In this document: piece by piece, positions 24,722 through 35,455 of the stretch
How positions within the stretch are numbered: the stretch's first letter is position 1
Layout of the letters: every line of letters begins with the position of its first letter
Translations under genes and position numbers: made by a program
The notes under the pieces: generated by a model
Database searches by the model: none
What the model saw: only the letters and a program-made list of their open reading frames with translations
Told to the model about the DNA's origin: nothing
Assembly: GCF_900094925.1 (NCBI RefSeq)
Contig: NZ_FMAY01000010.1
Coordinates: 23,876-87,875, forward strand
DNA from: Kosakonia oryzendophytica
GTDB lineage: Bacteria > Pseudomonadota > Gammaproteobacteria > Enterobacterales > Enterobacteriaceae
DNA length: 64,000 nt
Direction of reading: 5' to 3'

Positions 24722-24748
24722 AAGCCGACCTCCGGGTCGGCTTTTTTA
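24722..24748 (+). terminator. Terminator of rne
   Basis: 9-bp stem AAGCCGACC/GGTCGGCTT with a TCCG loop, then a T run. The T run contains the stop codon of the convergent lysR-family gene, so the structure probably works in both directions. Confidence 0.88.
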
Positions 24749-25684
24749 TGCCCGATGCACTGGCTGGCGCATACCGCCCAGCCCGGGCATCACTTCCCGC
24801 ATCAGTTGCAAAAATTTACGTAACCGCGCGGGATAGTAACGTGCCCACGGGTAAACCAGATGCACTGGCAACGGTGCTGCCTGCCACTCCGGCAACAGCG
24901 CCACCAGCTTACCGGCACGAATTTCTTCCTCTACCGCCCAACTGGAGATCACCGCCACACCCAGCCCTGCAATGACGGTGTTACGTGCTGCATAGAGACT
25001 ATCCGTATAAAGCCGGGGCGAAATCACCACCTGCTCCGTCTCACCACTATGCTGATGCGTAAGATGAATTTCGTGCTGGTAAAACGTATTCAGGGCTATC
25101 CATGGCAATGCGGAGAGCTGTTGTGGCGTTTCTATTGCAGGAAAACGCGCAAGTACTGCGGGTGCCGCCACCAGACTGCGAGGCACTTCCGCCAGCAGCA
25201 CTGACACGGTCGCTGGATCGACTTCCGCCCCCACACGAATGGCGCAATCGATATTCGCGCTAAGAAAATCCACCTTTTTGTCATTAAGTATCCACTCCAC
25301 CGATAGCTGTGGATGACGCTCCAGGAATTGCGTTAACGGCCCCAGCAATTGCTCCTGACCAAACGCATGCGGCGCTCGTACCCGTAACATTCCCACCGGT
25401 TCATCGTCCGACTGACTCAGCTCATCCTCAAGTGCAACCCATGCATCCGCCACACGTTTCGCATGCTGATAACACCGTTCTCCATCATCCGTGAGCTTCA
25501 TCGCATGGGTGGTGCGCAACAAAAGTTTCACGCCAAGCAGGCTTTCCAGCGACTGCAAGCGTCTGCTCACCGTCGCTTGTGTGGTGTCCAGTTGACGCGC
25601 CGCCGCCGACAGCGAACCCGCCTCGACGATACGGATAAACGTCCGCATCAGATCCACTCTATCTATACGCTCTTGTCGCTTCAT
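24746..25684 (-). CDS. LysR-family transcriptional regulator
   Basis: 312 aa. The N-terminal winged helix-turn-helix spans about residues 8–66 (RTFIRIVEAGSLSAAARQL, TQATVSRRLQSLE), followed by a periplasmic-binding-like effector domain. It is divergent from an MFS transporter gene 142 bp away, the classic arrangement for a LysR activator of its neighbour. The pair is not present between rne and flgL in E. coli. The effector cannot be predicted. Confidence 0.85.
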   Translation of the reverse strand: MKRQERIDRVDLMRTFIRIVEAGSLSAAARQLDTTQATVSRRLQSLESLLGVKLLLRTTHAMKLTDDGERCYQHAKRVADAWVALEDELSQSDDEPVGMLRVRAPHAFGQEQLLGPLTQFLERHPQLSVEWILNDKKVDFLSANIDCAIRVGAEVDPATVSVLLAEVPRSLVAAPAVLARFPAIETPQQLSALPWIALNTFYQHEIHLTHQHSGETEQVVISPRLYTDSLYAARNTVIAGLGVAVISSWAVEEEIRAGKLVALLPEWQAAPLPVHLVYPWARYYPARLRKFLQLMREVMPGLGGMRQPVHRA

Positions 25685-25826
25685 AATTATTACATTTATA
25701 CGTTACACGTATAACCGTTTTACCACTCCGCTGGCTACCGCGCTATACCGGCATACGCAAAAATGTGCCCACACCGTAGCGTTACGACGCACAAATCAAA
25801 ACACACCGTTTCTGGGGAACCATCAT

Positions 25827-27038
25827 ATGAACCGTCATTCTCTTTCGACAGATGTTGTTGGCTGGGTCATTTTTGCCCTCGCGCTCGGCGCAGGATTCAG
25901 CGTTGCAGCAATTTACTATTCGCAGCCGCTATTACCGCTGATGGGCAACGACTTGCATCTTACAATCAACGGCATGGGGCTGGTTCCCACACTGACTCAG
26001 GCTGGCTATGCGCTGGGGATCCTGTTTCTGTTGCCGCTGGGCGACCGCCATGATCGCCGGCGTCTTATCCTGTTCAAAAGCGCGGCACTGGCGCTGTTAT
26101 TGCTGGCATGCAGTCTGACCAGCCACCTTCCCTCTCTGCTGATTGTCAGCCTGCTGTTAGGCATGGCCGCCACCATGGCGCAGGATATTGTTCCTGCTGC
26201 CGCGATCCTCGCACCGGCGGGTAAACAGGGGAAAATGGTCGGTACGGTAATGACGGGACTGCTGCTGGGGATCCTGCTTTCCAGGACCGTCAGTGGCTTT
26301 GTTGGCGCGGCATTTGGCTGGCGCGTCATGTACCAGATGGCGGCCGTTAGCATTGCGCTGATTGGTATCCTGATGTGGTCGGTACTGCCGCGTTTCGCCA
26401 CCCACTCAACGCTGAGCTACCCGGCGCTGATGAAGTCTATGGCGCACCTGTGGCAACGTTATCCATCACTGCGTCGCGCTGCAATGGCACAAGGTTTTCT
26501 TTCTGTCGCTTTTAGCGCGTTCTGGTCAACCCTGGCGATGATGCTGCTGGAAAAATATCAATTGGGTAGCGCTGTCGCCGGCACTTTCGGCATCGCAGGT
26601 GCGGCCGGTGCACTGGCCGCACCGCTGGCTGGCGGGCTGGCAGATAAAATGGGCGCAGAGAAAGTGACACAATTAGGCGCAGGTCTGGTGATGGTTTCTT
26701 TTGCTCTGATGTTCCTGTTGCCCGTTCTGCCCCCGCACGGGCAACTGATCCTGATTGCATTGTCTGCCGTCGGTTTTGACCTGGGTCTGCAATCCAGTCT
26801 GGTTGCACACCAGAATCTGGTTTACGGCCTGGAGCCGCAAGCACGTGGTCGGCTGAATGCACTACTGTTTACCGGCGTGTTTATTGGTATGGCGGCAGGT
26901 TCTGCACTGGGCAGTAAACTCTACTCGGTTGCCTCATGGCAAGGTGTGATAGTGTTGGCAACGCTGTCCGCACTCATCGCACTGGCTATCCGCCTCATCG
27001 ATGCCCGCCAGATGCAACAAGCCGAACAAAAAGCGTAA
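25827..27038 (+). CDS. MFS transporter (DHA1-like drug/metabolite efflux)
   Basis: 403-aa inner-membrane protein with about 12 hydrophobic segments. It has the MFS loop 2–3 motif GDRHDRRRLI after TM2 and a related GGLADKMGAEKV in the second half, typical of the 12-TM drug:H+ antiporter branch. It is divergent from the LysR gene and probably controlled by it. Substrate is unknown; sugar, amino-acid and drug efflux members look alike at this level. The stop codon lies inside the T run of the convergent flgL terminator. Confidence 0.82.
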   Translation: MNRHSLSTDVVGWVIFALALGAGFSVAAIYYSQPLLPLMGNDLHLTINGMGLVPTLTQAGYALGILFLLPLGDRHDRRRLILFKSAALALLLLACSLTSHLPSLLIVSLLLGMAATMAQDIVPAAAILAPAGKQGKMVGTVMTGLLLGILLSRTVSGFVGAAFGWRVMYQMAAVSIALIGILMWSVLPRFATHSTLSYPALMKSMAHLWQRYPSLRRAAMAQGFLSVAFSAFWSTLAMMLLEKYQLGSAVAGTFGIAGAAGALAAPLAGGLADKMGAEKVTQLGAGLVMVSFALMFLLPVLPPHGQLILIALSAVGFDLGLQSSLVAHQNLVYGLEPQARGRLNALLFTGVFIGMAAGSALGSKLYSVASWQGVIVLATLSALIALAIRLIDARQMQQAEQKA

Positions 27039-27071
27039 AAAAAAAGCCCGCTCCGGGGTGATGGAGCGGGC
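27037..27071 (-). terminator. Terminator of the flgKL transcript
   Basis: Minus strand: GCCCGCTCC, 8-nt loop, GGAGCGGGC and then nine T residues. The T run abuts the stop codon of the convergent MFS gene. Confidence 0.88.
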
Positions 27072-27115
27072 ATAGCGAACATGCCCAGTTTCCAGACATG
27101 TCCAAAATGAAAACG

Positions 27116-28087
27116 TTACTTATTGAGCTGGAACAGCGACATCCCCTGCATATCACTAAACGCCTTGTAAGACGCCTGCAGTGCAGCCTGTTGCATGGTG
27201 TAAGACGAAATCACTTCGTTCCAGTCTACATCGATCAAATCACTCGACTGTTGCTTCAGACCCAGCGCACGGTCATCGCCCAGCGAATCAAGGCTTTCCA
27301 GTTCGTTCAACTGCGTACCCAGCTCAGCGCGTACAGTAGACACGTTGTTCAGGGAGTTGCCGAGGCCACGGCTGGTTTTATCTACTACGGCCTGTGCAGC
27401 AGCTTTCGCCGTTTCATTACCTGCGACGGGAGTTTTCAGCGCTGCAACGGCCGTATCCAGCATTTTGAACAGGTTCGTTTCGGACGTACCCGGCAGACCC
27501 GTTGCCGGATCGATCGGCTCTGGCGTAGCGTTACTGCTGATATGGTTAAAGACTTGATCGCCAGTGTGCGCAATGACCATAGTACGCGAGGCATCCACTT
27601 GCTGACTGATTGCCTGCGAACCCCCACTGTAGGTCGCCGTTGCTGAGTCATACGGAGCAGACTCCGTCTTGTAGCCAGCAAAAATATAGCGACCATTACC
27701 ATCAGTGCTGTTGGCAAGGTTTAACAACTGATCGCGATAGCCCTGCAATTCTGTTGCCAGAGAAGCGCGGTCATCGTCACTGAGCGAACCGCTGCCCGCT
27801 TTCACGATAGTACTTTGCGCGCCCTGAATTGCTGTGGTCACCTGTTGCAGTACGCTCTCTTCGAGCGACACTTTCTGCGTAGCGAATGTACGTGCAGTGG
27901 CATACTGCGAGTTTTGCGCCTGCGCCTGAGAGATCACCACCGCCTGAGAGGCTGCAATCGGATCATCAGACGGACGGTTCACACGCTGACCGGTGGACAT
28001 TTGCTCACCATACGCCAGCCACTTACTTTGCGCGTTGGTCACACCGCGCATATTTTGTTCGTACATCATTTGAGTACTGATACGCAT
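27116..28087 (-). CDS. flgL: Flagellar hook–filament junction protein FlgL (HAP3)
   Basis: 323 aa against 317 in E. coli. Flagellin-like N-terminus (MRISTQMMYEQNMRG) and C-terminal coiled segment (SYTMQQAALQASYKAFSDMQGMSLFQLNK) flank a variable central domain. It forms the junction next to the filament and is exported with help from FlgN. It lies 14 bp downstream of flgK. Confidence 0.96.
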   Translation of the reverse strand: MRISTQMMYEQNMRGVTNAQSKWLAYGEQMSTGQRVNRPSDDPIAASQAVVISQAQAQNSQYATARTFATQKVSLEESVLQQVTTAIQGAQSTIVKAGSGSLSDDDRASLATELQGYRDQLLNLANSTDGNGRYIFAGYKTESAPYDSATATYSGGSQAISQQVDASRTMVIAHTGDQVFNHISSNATPEPIDPATGLPGTSETNLFKMLDTAVAALKTPVAGNETAKAAAQAVVDKTSRGLGNSLNNVSTVRAELGTQLNELESLDSLGDDRALGLKQQSSDLIDVDWNEVISSYTMQQAALQASYKAFSDMQGMSLFQLNK

Positions 28088-28101
28088 TGCTCACCCCTTA
28101 C

Positions 28102-29745
28102 TTAGCGTATTTCCAGCAGCGCATTAAAGAGCGTGCTTGCGGTCTGAAGAACCTGCGCGTTGGCCAGATAATATTGCTGATAACGTTGCAGGTTGCCGTA
28201 CTCTTCATCGAGGTTAACCCCGGAGATCGACTGCTGCTGGTTGCTCAGTTGCGTTACCACGTTAGTCTGCGTCGTACTGCTGGTTTTCAGCGTCGACGTT
28301 TTGTTACCCACATCGCTCACCAGCGTGGCATAGGCATCGGTAAAGGTTTTATTACCGCCGACTTTCTTGGCACTTTGCAGGTTGAGCAGCGCCTGCCCGT
28401 TGCGGTTGTCGCTCGCACCGTCGCCGGCAACAGACGCCATCGCAATTTTCGACTCATCGGTGATCGCCACGCTCATATTCACAATCGCGTTGCTCACCGG
28501 CTTGACGGTAAAACTGTCGTTGGCGGCAGCCGTACCACTGACGCTGACCTTCAGCCCGTCAAAATTCAACGAGCCATCGGTGGAATCTGGTGTAACGTTG
28601 AAGGACGTATTGTTGGACAAACGCGTCACGGTCCAGTTGCTGCCATCGTAAGCCACTTTGTAGTCAGTCGCCTGAACAGCCGTACTGTCGCTGACCGCGG
28701 GTGATAATGCGGCGGTGCCAGTATTTTTGCCGTTGCCTAAGGCAGACGGCGCACCGATGGTAAAGAAGTTTGTACCCTGTACACCGACTGAATCGTAACC
28801 CTGGGTGTGCTGTTTGTTGAACGCATCAGCAAATGACAACGCCAGTTGGCCCAGGGTATTACGCGTCTGATCCAGATCCTGTGAACGGAAGGCCAGCAAA
28901 CCGCCCAGAGACCCCGTAGTAATCAGTCTCTCCGGGATCTCAACATTGCCGGCAGTATTGTCGACATAGGCAACCGTGGTACGAGATGCGTCAGCGCTGG
29001 AAGCCACTGCCGCCAGTTGGCGAGAAGTACTGCCTTGCACCAGGGTGTAACCGTTAGCCATCGTCAGGTTATAGGTTTTACCATCCTGTACGCTAACTTC
29101 CACCCCGACGATCTTATTCAGCTCGCTGACCAACTGGTCACGCTGATCGAGCAAATCATTCGGAGATGCGCCCGCGCCAACGCCGGTCAGACGGGAAATC
29201 TGATCATTAAGGGAGGCGATCTGTTTGGTGTAGTTGTTGATTTGGTCAACACTTGAGCTGATAGACAGGTTAACCTGCTTATCCTGGTCACGCAGATACT
29301 GATCGGCCACCTTGAACTGGTTAACCAGCGCACTGCCTTTACCTAACAGAGCCTGACGTGCTGCCGGATCTTCGGCGTTGCTCACCAACGTTTGCAGACT
29401 GGAGAAAAATCCCTGCAGGCTGGTCGAAAGCGTATTGGTAGTACCAGAGAGCACATCATCAATTTTTGACATCTGCTCATAGCGCGTAGTCAGCCCGCTG
29501 CTCTGGTTTTGCGCCGCGCGCAGCTGGTTAGTAATGAAAGCATCATACTCACGCTGAACACCCGAGACATAGACACCATTGCCAACCCAACCGCCAGCCC
29601 CCAGCGTACTGTTAGCCGACGACAATACTGTCGTCTGACGGGTATAGCCAGCCACGTTATAGCTGGCAATGTTGTTACTCGAGGTATTAAGCGCTGCCTG
29701 GGCTGCAGCGAGCCCACTCATGGCGCTATTAATCAAACTGGACAT
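28102..29745 (-). CDS. flgK: Flagellar hook-associated protein FlgK (HAP1)
   Basis: 547 aa, the E. coli length. The conserved N-terminus (SSLINSAMSGLAAAQAALNTSSNNIASYNVAGYTRQ) carries the rod/hook family signature, and the C-terminal coiled region ends YYLANAQVLQTASTLFNALLEIR. The middle is variable. It is transcribed from its own sigma-28 promoter as well as by read-through from flgJ. Confidence 0.96.
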   Translation of the reverse strand: MSSLINSAMSGLAAAQAALNTSSNNIASYNVAGYTRQTTVLSSANSTLGAGGWVGNGVYVSGVQREYDAFITNQLRAAQNQSSGLTTRYEQMSKIDDVLSGTTNTLSTSLQGFFSSLQTLVSNAEDPAARQALLGKGSALVNQFKVADQYLRDQDKQVNLSISSSVDQINNYTKQIASLNDQISRLTGVGAGASPNDLLDQRDQLVSELNKIVGVEVSVQDGKTYNLTMANGYTLVQGSTSRQLAAVASSADASRTTVAYVDNTAGNVEIPERLITTGSLGGLLAFRSQDLDQTRNTLGQLALSFADAFNKQHTQGYDSVGVQGTNFFTIGAPSALGNGKNTGTAALSPAVSDSTAVQATDYKVAYDGSNWTVTRLSNNTSFNVTPDSTDGSLNFDGLKVSVSGTAAANDSFTVKPVSNAIVNMSVAITDESKIAMASVAGDGASDNRNGQALLNLQSAKKVGGNKTFTDAYATLVSDVGNKTSTLKTSSTTQTNVVTQLSNQQQSISGVNLDEEYGNLQRYQQYYLANAQVLQTASTLFNALLEIR

Positions 29746-29787
29746 GGAGGTTCCTTATACACTTTCAGACATGAGTCCTGTTGACGA

Positions 29788-29814
29788 TTATCGGCAACCC
29801 AGAGCGAAACTTGA
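29788..29814 (-). promoter_or_regulatory. Sigma-28 (FliA) promoter of flgKL
   Basis: Minus strand: TCAAGTTT, exactly 11 bp, then GCCGATAA, a near-perfect match to the FliA consensus TAAAGTTT-N11-GCCGATAA. It lies about 40 bp upstream of the flgK ATG, implying class 3 flagellar timing. Confidence 0.9.
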
Positions 29815-29820
29815 GATATT

Positions 29821-30777
29821 TCAGAACAGATTTTCGATGTCGCTGTTATAGGCTTTGCTGACTTTTTCACCCATAGATTTAAGCTGTTGGATCATACTCG
29901 TCAGCTTACGGGCATAGTTCGGATCGGTCGCATAACCGGCGTTTTGCAACGCTTGTGCGCCCTGTTCCGCCGTTGCTGCCGTCGTGACCGCCGCATAGCG
30001 TTTATTGCGCGTCAGCATGCCTACATAATCAGACAATGCTTCGAGATACGAGCTGTACACACGGAATTTTGCTTTGACTTTAACCGCCTCGCCATTCTCA
30101 TATTCCGTGGTGGTGATCTCGGTGGTTGGTCCTTTCCAGTTCGGTGTCGCTTTCACACCGAAAATGTTAAAGCTCGGCTCACCGTTCTCACGCGGGATCT
30201 GCCGTTGGCCCCAGCCGGATTCGAGAGCAGCCTGCGCGAGGATCAAGTGATGCGGAACACCGCTCTGCTGGCTGGCCAGTCGCGCCGGAAGCGAAAGCTG
30301 GGCAAGGAAGTCTTTGCTGTCACCCGTCAACGGTTCATCACTGTCGTCAGGCGCTTTTGGCATAGCCTTACGCACTAACTGCGTCAGCGCCTGGTTTTGA
30401 TAACTGGTCACCGTTTCCAGAGGGAACTTCATCGGCACCTGTTGCATTTGATCGGCGGGATCTACCGGCGCCTGTTCGTCGGTCATCTGTTTCACCATCA
30501 TATCCGCCAGCCCCAGACCTTTGCCTGCGGTCATCTGCTGGGCAATCTGTTGGTCATACATGCTGGTGTACAGCCGGGTTGAATCGCTACTGAAAATACC
30601 GTCTTTTGGCAGGGCGTCGCGCATGCTTTTTAGCATCATTTGCACAAACATCCCTTCCACCTGGCGCGCTACCGGCCGCAGGTTAGCTTTCGGATCCTGT
30701 CCGGCCTTTGATTTCAGTTCATTCAGCGACTGCGCGTCCCAGGCCGCGCTACTCAACAACCGGCTGTCAGTCAACAT
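29821..30777 (-). CDS. flgJ: Flagellar rod assembly protein and muramidase FlgJ
   Basis: 318 aa. The N-terminal rod-cap domain (about 1–150; VEGMFVQMMLKSMRDALPKDG) is followed by a glucosaminidase-type muramidase domain (about 160–318) with the catalytic glutamate in LAQAALESGWGQ. The domain opens the peptidoglycan for rod passage. The start at 30777 (MLTDSRLL) overlaps the flgI stop by one base (TAATG), indicating coupled translation. Confidence 0.96.
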   Translation of the reverse strand: MLTDSRLLSSAAWDAQSLNELKSKAGQDPKANLRPVARQVEGMFVQMMLKSMRDALPKDGIFSSDSTRLYTSMYDQQIAQQMTAGKGLGLADMMVKQMTDEQAPVDPADQMQQVPMKFPLETVTSYQNQALTQLVRKAMPKAPDDSDEPLTGDSKDFLAQLSLPARLASQQSGVPHHLILAQAALESGWGQRQIPRENGEPSFNIFGVKATPNWKGPTTEITTTEYENGEAVKVKAKFRVYSSYLEALSDYVGMLTRNKRYAAVTTAATAEQGAQALQNAGYATDPNYARKLTSMIQQLKSMGEKVSKAYNSDIENLF

Positions 30778-31874
30778 TAGATGATCTCCAGTTTCGCACG
30801 CAGGCAACCTGCGCTTTGCATAGACTGCAGAATCGACATCAGTTCCATTGGCGACGCACCCAGTGCGTTCAGTGCACGTACCACGCTATTCAGATTGGCG
30901 CTGGAGCGAACACTTTGCAGCGACCCACCACTCTGACGCAAATCGATCTGCGTTTGCGGCGTGACAACGGTTTGACCACCCCCAAACGGCGTATTCGGCT
31001 GGCTAACGTTAGCCTGCTGGTTCACCGTCACGGAGAGGTTACCCTGCGCGACTGCGCAGTTATCCAGCGCCACTTCGCGGTTCATCACCACAGAGCCGGT
31101 ACGGGAGTTAATGATCACTTTCGCATCCTGTTGCGTTGTACCGACTTCCAGATTCTGAATATCCGCCAACAGACGCACCTGTGAGGTACCGCCGCTGGAG
31201 GTACGGATCTGCACGGTACGAGCATCCAGCGCAGTCGCGCTACCATAACCACGGCTGCGGTTGATGGTATCGGCAATCTGCTGCGCCATGGTGAAATCTT
31301 CCTGATTCAGTTGCAGGTTTATGGTGTTACCCGCGCCAAATTGCGACGGCAGTTCACGCTCAATAACCGCTCCGCCGGTGATGCGACCGCCGTTGAGCTG
31401 GTTAACCTGTACGCTGCTGCCGCCAGCAGATGCACCTGCACCACCTACAAGAATGTTACCCTGCGCCAGCGCATACACCTGGCTGTCCACCCCTTTCAGC
31501 GGGGTCATCAGCAACGTGCCGCCGCGCAGGCTTTTTGCGTTCCCCATGGAAGAGACCACCACATCGATTGTCTGTCCCTGGCGGGCAAAGGCCGGGAATT
31601 GCGCAGTCACCATTACCGCCGCCACGTTTTTTAATTGCATGTTGGTGCCAGTAGGAACGGTGATCCCCATCTGCGACAACATGTTATTTAATGTTTGCGT
31701 GGTAAACGGCGTTTGGGTGGTCTGGTCACCCGTGCCATCAAGCCCAACAACAAGGCCGTAGCCAATTAAGGAGTTTTCTCGTACGCCCTGTACGCTGGTG
31801 AGATCCCGGATACGGTCGGCCTGGGCGACAGTCGCCACCAGCACCAACGCGATTCCAGCCAGATATCTAAACAT
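30777..31874 (-). CDS. flgI: Flagellar P-ring protein FlgI
   Basis: 365 aa with a cleavable signal peptide (about residues 1–19, ending VAQA). The body begins [33 protein letters not shown] and is very well conserved. It forms the peptidoglycan-level bushing around the rod with help from the chaperone FlgA. Confidence 0.97.
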   Translation of the reverse strand: MFRYLAGIALVLVATVAQADRIRDLTSVQGVRENSLIGYGLVVGLDGTGDQTTQTPFTTQTLNNMLSQMGITVPTGTNMQLKNVAAVMVTAQFPAFARQGQTIDVVVSSMGNAKSLRGGTLLMTPLKGVDSQVYALAQGNILVGGAGASAGGSSVQVNQLNGGRITGGAVIERELPSQFGAGNTINLQLNQEDFTMAQQIADTINRSRGYGSATALDARTVQIRTSSGGTSQVRLLADIQNLEVGTTQQDAKVIINSRTGSVVMNREVALDNCAVAQGNLSVTVNQQANVSQPNTPFGGGQTVVTPQTQIDLRQSGGSLQSVRSSANLNSVVRALNALGASPMELMSILQSMQSAGCLRAKLEII

Positions 31875-31886
31875 AATTCACCCCGG

Positions 31887-32585
31887 TTACATCGGCGATA
31901 AGTTGAGGAAGAAACGCTGCAGCCAGCCCATCGTCTGCGCTTCGTTAATGTAGCCATTGCCGACATATTCGATGCGCGCATCAGCCACCTGAGTAGACTG
32001 AACCGTGTTGCTGCCGCTGATGGTGCGTGGGTTCACAACACCTGAGAAGCGGATGAATTCAGTGCCCTGGTTAATGGCGATCTGTTTTTCACCCACAACA
32101 TGTAAATTGCCATTGATCAGCACCTGGTCGACCGTCACAGTCAACGTGCCGCTAAATGTGTTACTGGCGTTCGCGCCGCCTTTACCGGCGAAGGTGTTAC
32201 TCCCGGAAGAACTCAGATCGGCACGTGCGTTGCCAAAAAGACCTTCAAGGTAACGAGGCGTCGTATCGATACCAAAACTGGATTTGCCATCGCGGCTGGC
32301 ATTGGCCGATGAACTCTTACTGGCGCTCACGTTTTCTTGCAACGTGATCGTCAGCATATCGCCCACGTTACGCGGACGGCGGTCTTCAAACAGTGGCTGA
32401 TAGCCATAGTTTATTGGCTGCGCGGTCTGATAAATCGAGCCATTCACTAAAGGCACTGGACCCGGGATCGGTTGAGCGGAGGTCGCTCCTTCTACCAATG
32501 GTTTTGAAGGAACCCAGGCACATCCGGTCAGGGTAACGGCCAGTAAAGCCATAATTGGGTAGCGGCGCGCGGCGTATTTTTGCAT
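31887..32585 (-). CDS. flgH: Flagellar L-ring lipoprotein FlgH
   Basis: 232 aa from the ATG at 32585; an in-frame ATG 9 bp further upstream (32594) is possible. Lipobox LTGC, Cys at about 22. The conserved [38 protein letters not shown] segment is present, and the end [21 protein letters not shown] matches E. coli. It forms the outer-membrane ring of the basal body. Confidence 0.96.
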   Translation of the reverse strand: MQKYAARRYPIMALLAVTLTGCAWVPSKPLVEGATSAQPIPGPVPLVNGSIYQTAQPINYGYQPLFEDRRPRNVGDMLTITLQENVSASKSSSANASRDGKSSFGIDTTPRYLEGLFGNARADLSSSGSNTFAGKGGANASNTFSGTLTVTVDQVLINGNLHVVGEKQIAINQGTEFIRFSGVVNPRTISGSNTVQSTQVADARIEYVGNGYINEAQTMGWLQRFFLNLSPM

Positions 32586-32645
32586 TGCATTCATCTTCGA
32601 AATCAGGGTTCCGGTACGGCAGCAACTACCGCACCGGATAACGCC

Positions 32646-33440
<795 letters not shown>

Positions 33441-33443
33441 TTA

Positions 33444-34199
33444 TTAGCCCAGTGACAGCAACTGATTGGCGCGTTGCGCGTTTTCATCAACGCTGCCGAT
33501 CACCTTCATCTGCATTTCGAAGCGACGTGCGCTGGCAATCATGTCGGTCATCGCTTCAACGGGTTTAACGTTGCTGCCTTCCAGCACGCCCGACATCACA
33601 CGGACAGAGGCATCGGCTTGCAACGTCGTGCCACGCGTGGCTTGCGCGGCCTGGCTCACACGGAACAGACCATCATCGCCACGCACCACTTCTTTACCTT
33701 CCGCTTTAACCAGCTTCAGCTTGCCTACCGGTGCAATGGTATTCGCCGAATCGCCAGGATTAAGCGCAGAAATCGTACCGTCAGCGGCAATCGTGATCTG
33801 CGAGCCTTCCGGCACAGAGATCGGACCCGCCTCACCAATCACCGGGTGGCCCTGAATGGTCAACTGACCGGTAGGACCGACCTGAATATTACCGTTGCGG
33901 GTATACCCTTCCGAACCATCCGCGGTCTGAACGGCTAACCAACCGTTCTGCTGTAACGCCACATCAAGTGGGCGAGAGGTGTAATCCAGCTGACCGGGCG
34001 TCATATCGGCACCCGGTGTAGACGCCACCACCAAAGTACGGGTCGGTAACGAAAGCCCTTCAACAGGTACTGCACGCAGCGCATTAAGCTGCGCACGGAA
34101 GCCCGGCGTTGAAGCATTCGCAAGGTTGCTGGCGGTGACAGCCTGCTGATTCAGCGTTTGGCTGGCGGCGCCCATCGCGGTGTATATTGCGTGATCCAT
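33444..34199 (-). CDS. flgF: Flagellar proximal rod protein FlgF
   Basis: 251 aa of the rod/hook family. N-terminal AIYTAMGAASQTLNQQAVTASNLANASTPGFRAQLNA and C-terminal VKPVEAMTDMIASARRFEMQMKVIGSVDENAQRANQLLSLG. It lies between flgE and flgG in the operon. Confidence 0.96.
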   Translation of the reverse strand: MDHAIYTAMGAASQTLNQQAVTASNLANASTPGFRAQLNALRAVPVEGLSLPTRTLVVASTPGADMTPGQLDYTSRPLDVALQQNGWLAVQTADGSEGYTRNGNIQVGPTGQLTIQGHPVIGEAGPISVPEGSQITIAADGTISALNPGDSANTIAPVGKLKLVKAEGKEVVRGDDGLFRVSQAAQATRGTTLQADASVRVMSGVLEGSNVKPVEAMTDMIASARRFEMQMKVIGSVDENAQRANQLLSLG

Positions 34200-34219
34200 T
34201 AAGCCATCCCGTCAGATGA

Positions 34220-35428
34220 TTAACGCAGGTTAACCAGCGTGTTAAGGATCTGGTCCTGGGTTTTGATAGTCTGCGCGTTCGACTGATAGTTACGCTGCGC
34301 GACGATCATGTTCACCAGTTCTTTACTCAGATCCACGTTTGATGCTTCAAGCGCACCGTTGGTCAACTTACCGAAATTACCGGTACCTGCAGCCCCTAAC
34401 AGCGCAACACCGGAAGACGAGGTTGCGGACCAAACGTTGTTACCTTCAGATTTCAAGCCTTCGGAGTTAGCGAAGTTCGCCAGAACGATCTGCCCAAGCA
34501 CCTGTTTCTGCTCGTTGGAGTAGTTCCCCACAACGGTGCCATCTTCGTTAATCTGGTAGCTCACCAGGTCGCCCGGTTTGTAACCGTTCTGCGTGGTGCC
34601 GACAATGTTGTTAGAGCCGGTGTTCTGCTGCATGGAGTTAAGGAAACTCAGCGAGAACGTTGCCGGGGTTGCACCATTGATGGTACCCGTGGTGATGGAG
34701 GCAGAAGTCCCGCCCGTCAGCGCACCGTTAGTATTGAAGGTCATGGTGGTTGCAAGCGTTGCCGTACTGCCACTCACACTGCTGTCCTGGGTATAAACAT
34801 CCCAGGTATTCGCTGTGGCACTCTTCACAAAATAGACGTTCATGTCATGGGCGTTACCCTGGCTGTCGTAGACAGTGACGGAACCTTTTTTGTTATAGGT
34901 GCTGGCGTTAGTGGGGTCGAACGGCGTAACCGCCGGGGTAGTGTCCGTGGAGTTCAGGTTGATCTGCATCGATGCCGTGGTGGTGATTTTCGCCGCCATC
35001 AGCGTGTTCGGAATGGTGATACCTGTCGGGTTCGCACCAGTCTGTACTGTCGGCGGTGTACCGGTAGCCGGGTAGCCGGTTATCTGCATACCCTGCATGT
35101 TCACCAGGTTGCGGTTTTCGTCCAGTTTGAACTGGCCGTTACGGCTGTAATACACAGAACCGTTGCTGTCGACCACACGGAAGAAACCGTTTCCGCTCAA
35201 TGCAACGTCAAGACCACGACCGGTGTTGGTGGTGGTACCATCGCTAAAGTCCTGGGTAATGCCCGCCACTTTAACACCGAGCCCCACTTTAGAACCGGCG
35301 AACATATCAGCGAAGGACGCAGATCCGGATTTAAAGCCATAAGTGGCGGAGTTGGCAATGTTGTTACCAATGACATCGAGGTTGGTGGCCGCAGCATTCA
35401 GGCCGCTGACCGCTTGTGAAAAGGCCAT
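34220..35428 (-). CDS. flgE: Flagellar hook protein FlgE
   Basis: 402 aa, the E. coli length. Conserved ends (FSQAVSGLNAAATNLDVIGNNIANSATYGFKSG and LVNMIVAQRNYQSNAQTIKTQDQILNTLVNLR) form the polymerising core of the hook. The central domain is Thr/Ser/Asn-rich and variable. It polymerises on the FlgD cap encoded upstream. Confidence 0.97.
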   Translation of the reverse strand: MAFSQAVSGLNAAATNLDVIGNNIANSATYGFKSGSASFADMFAGSKVGLGVKVAGITQDFSDGTTTNTGRGLDVALSGNGFFRVVDSNGSVYYSRNGQFKLDENRNLVNMQGMQITGYPATGTPPTVQTGANPTGITIPNTLMAAKITTTASMQINLNSTDTTPAVTPFDPTNASTYNKKGSVTVYDSQGNAHDMNVYFVKSATANTWDVYTQDSSVSGSTATLATTMTFNTNGALTGGTSASITTGTINGATPATFSLSFLNSMQQNTGSNNIVGTTQNGYKPGDLVSYQINEDGTVVGNYSNEQKQVLGQIVLANFANSEGLKSEGNNVWSATSSSGVALLGAAGTGNFGKLTNGALEASNVDLSKELVNMIVAQRNYQSNAQTIKTQDQILNTLVNLR

Positions 35429-35455
35429 GACTTACTCCTGATAAGTGTTAAGGCT

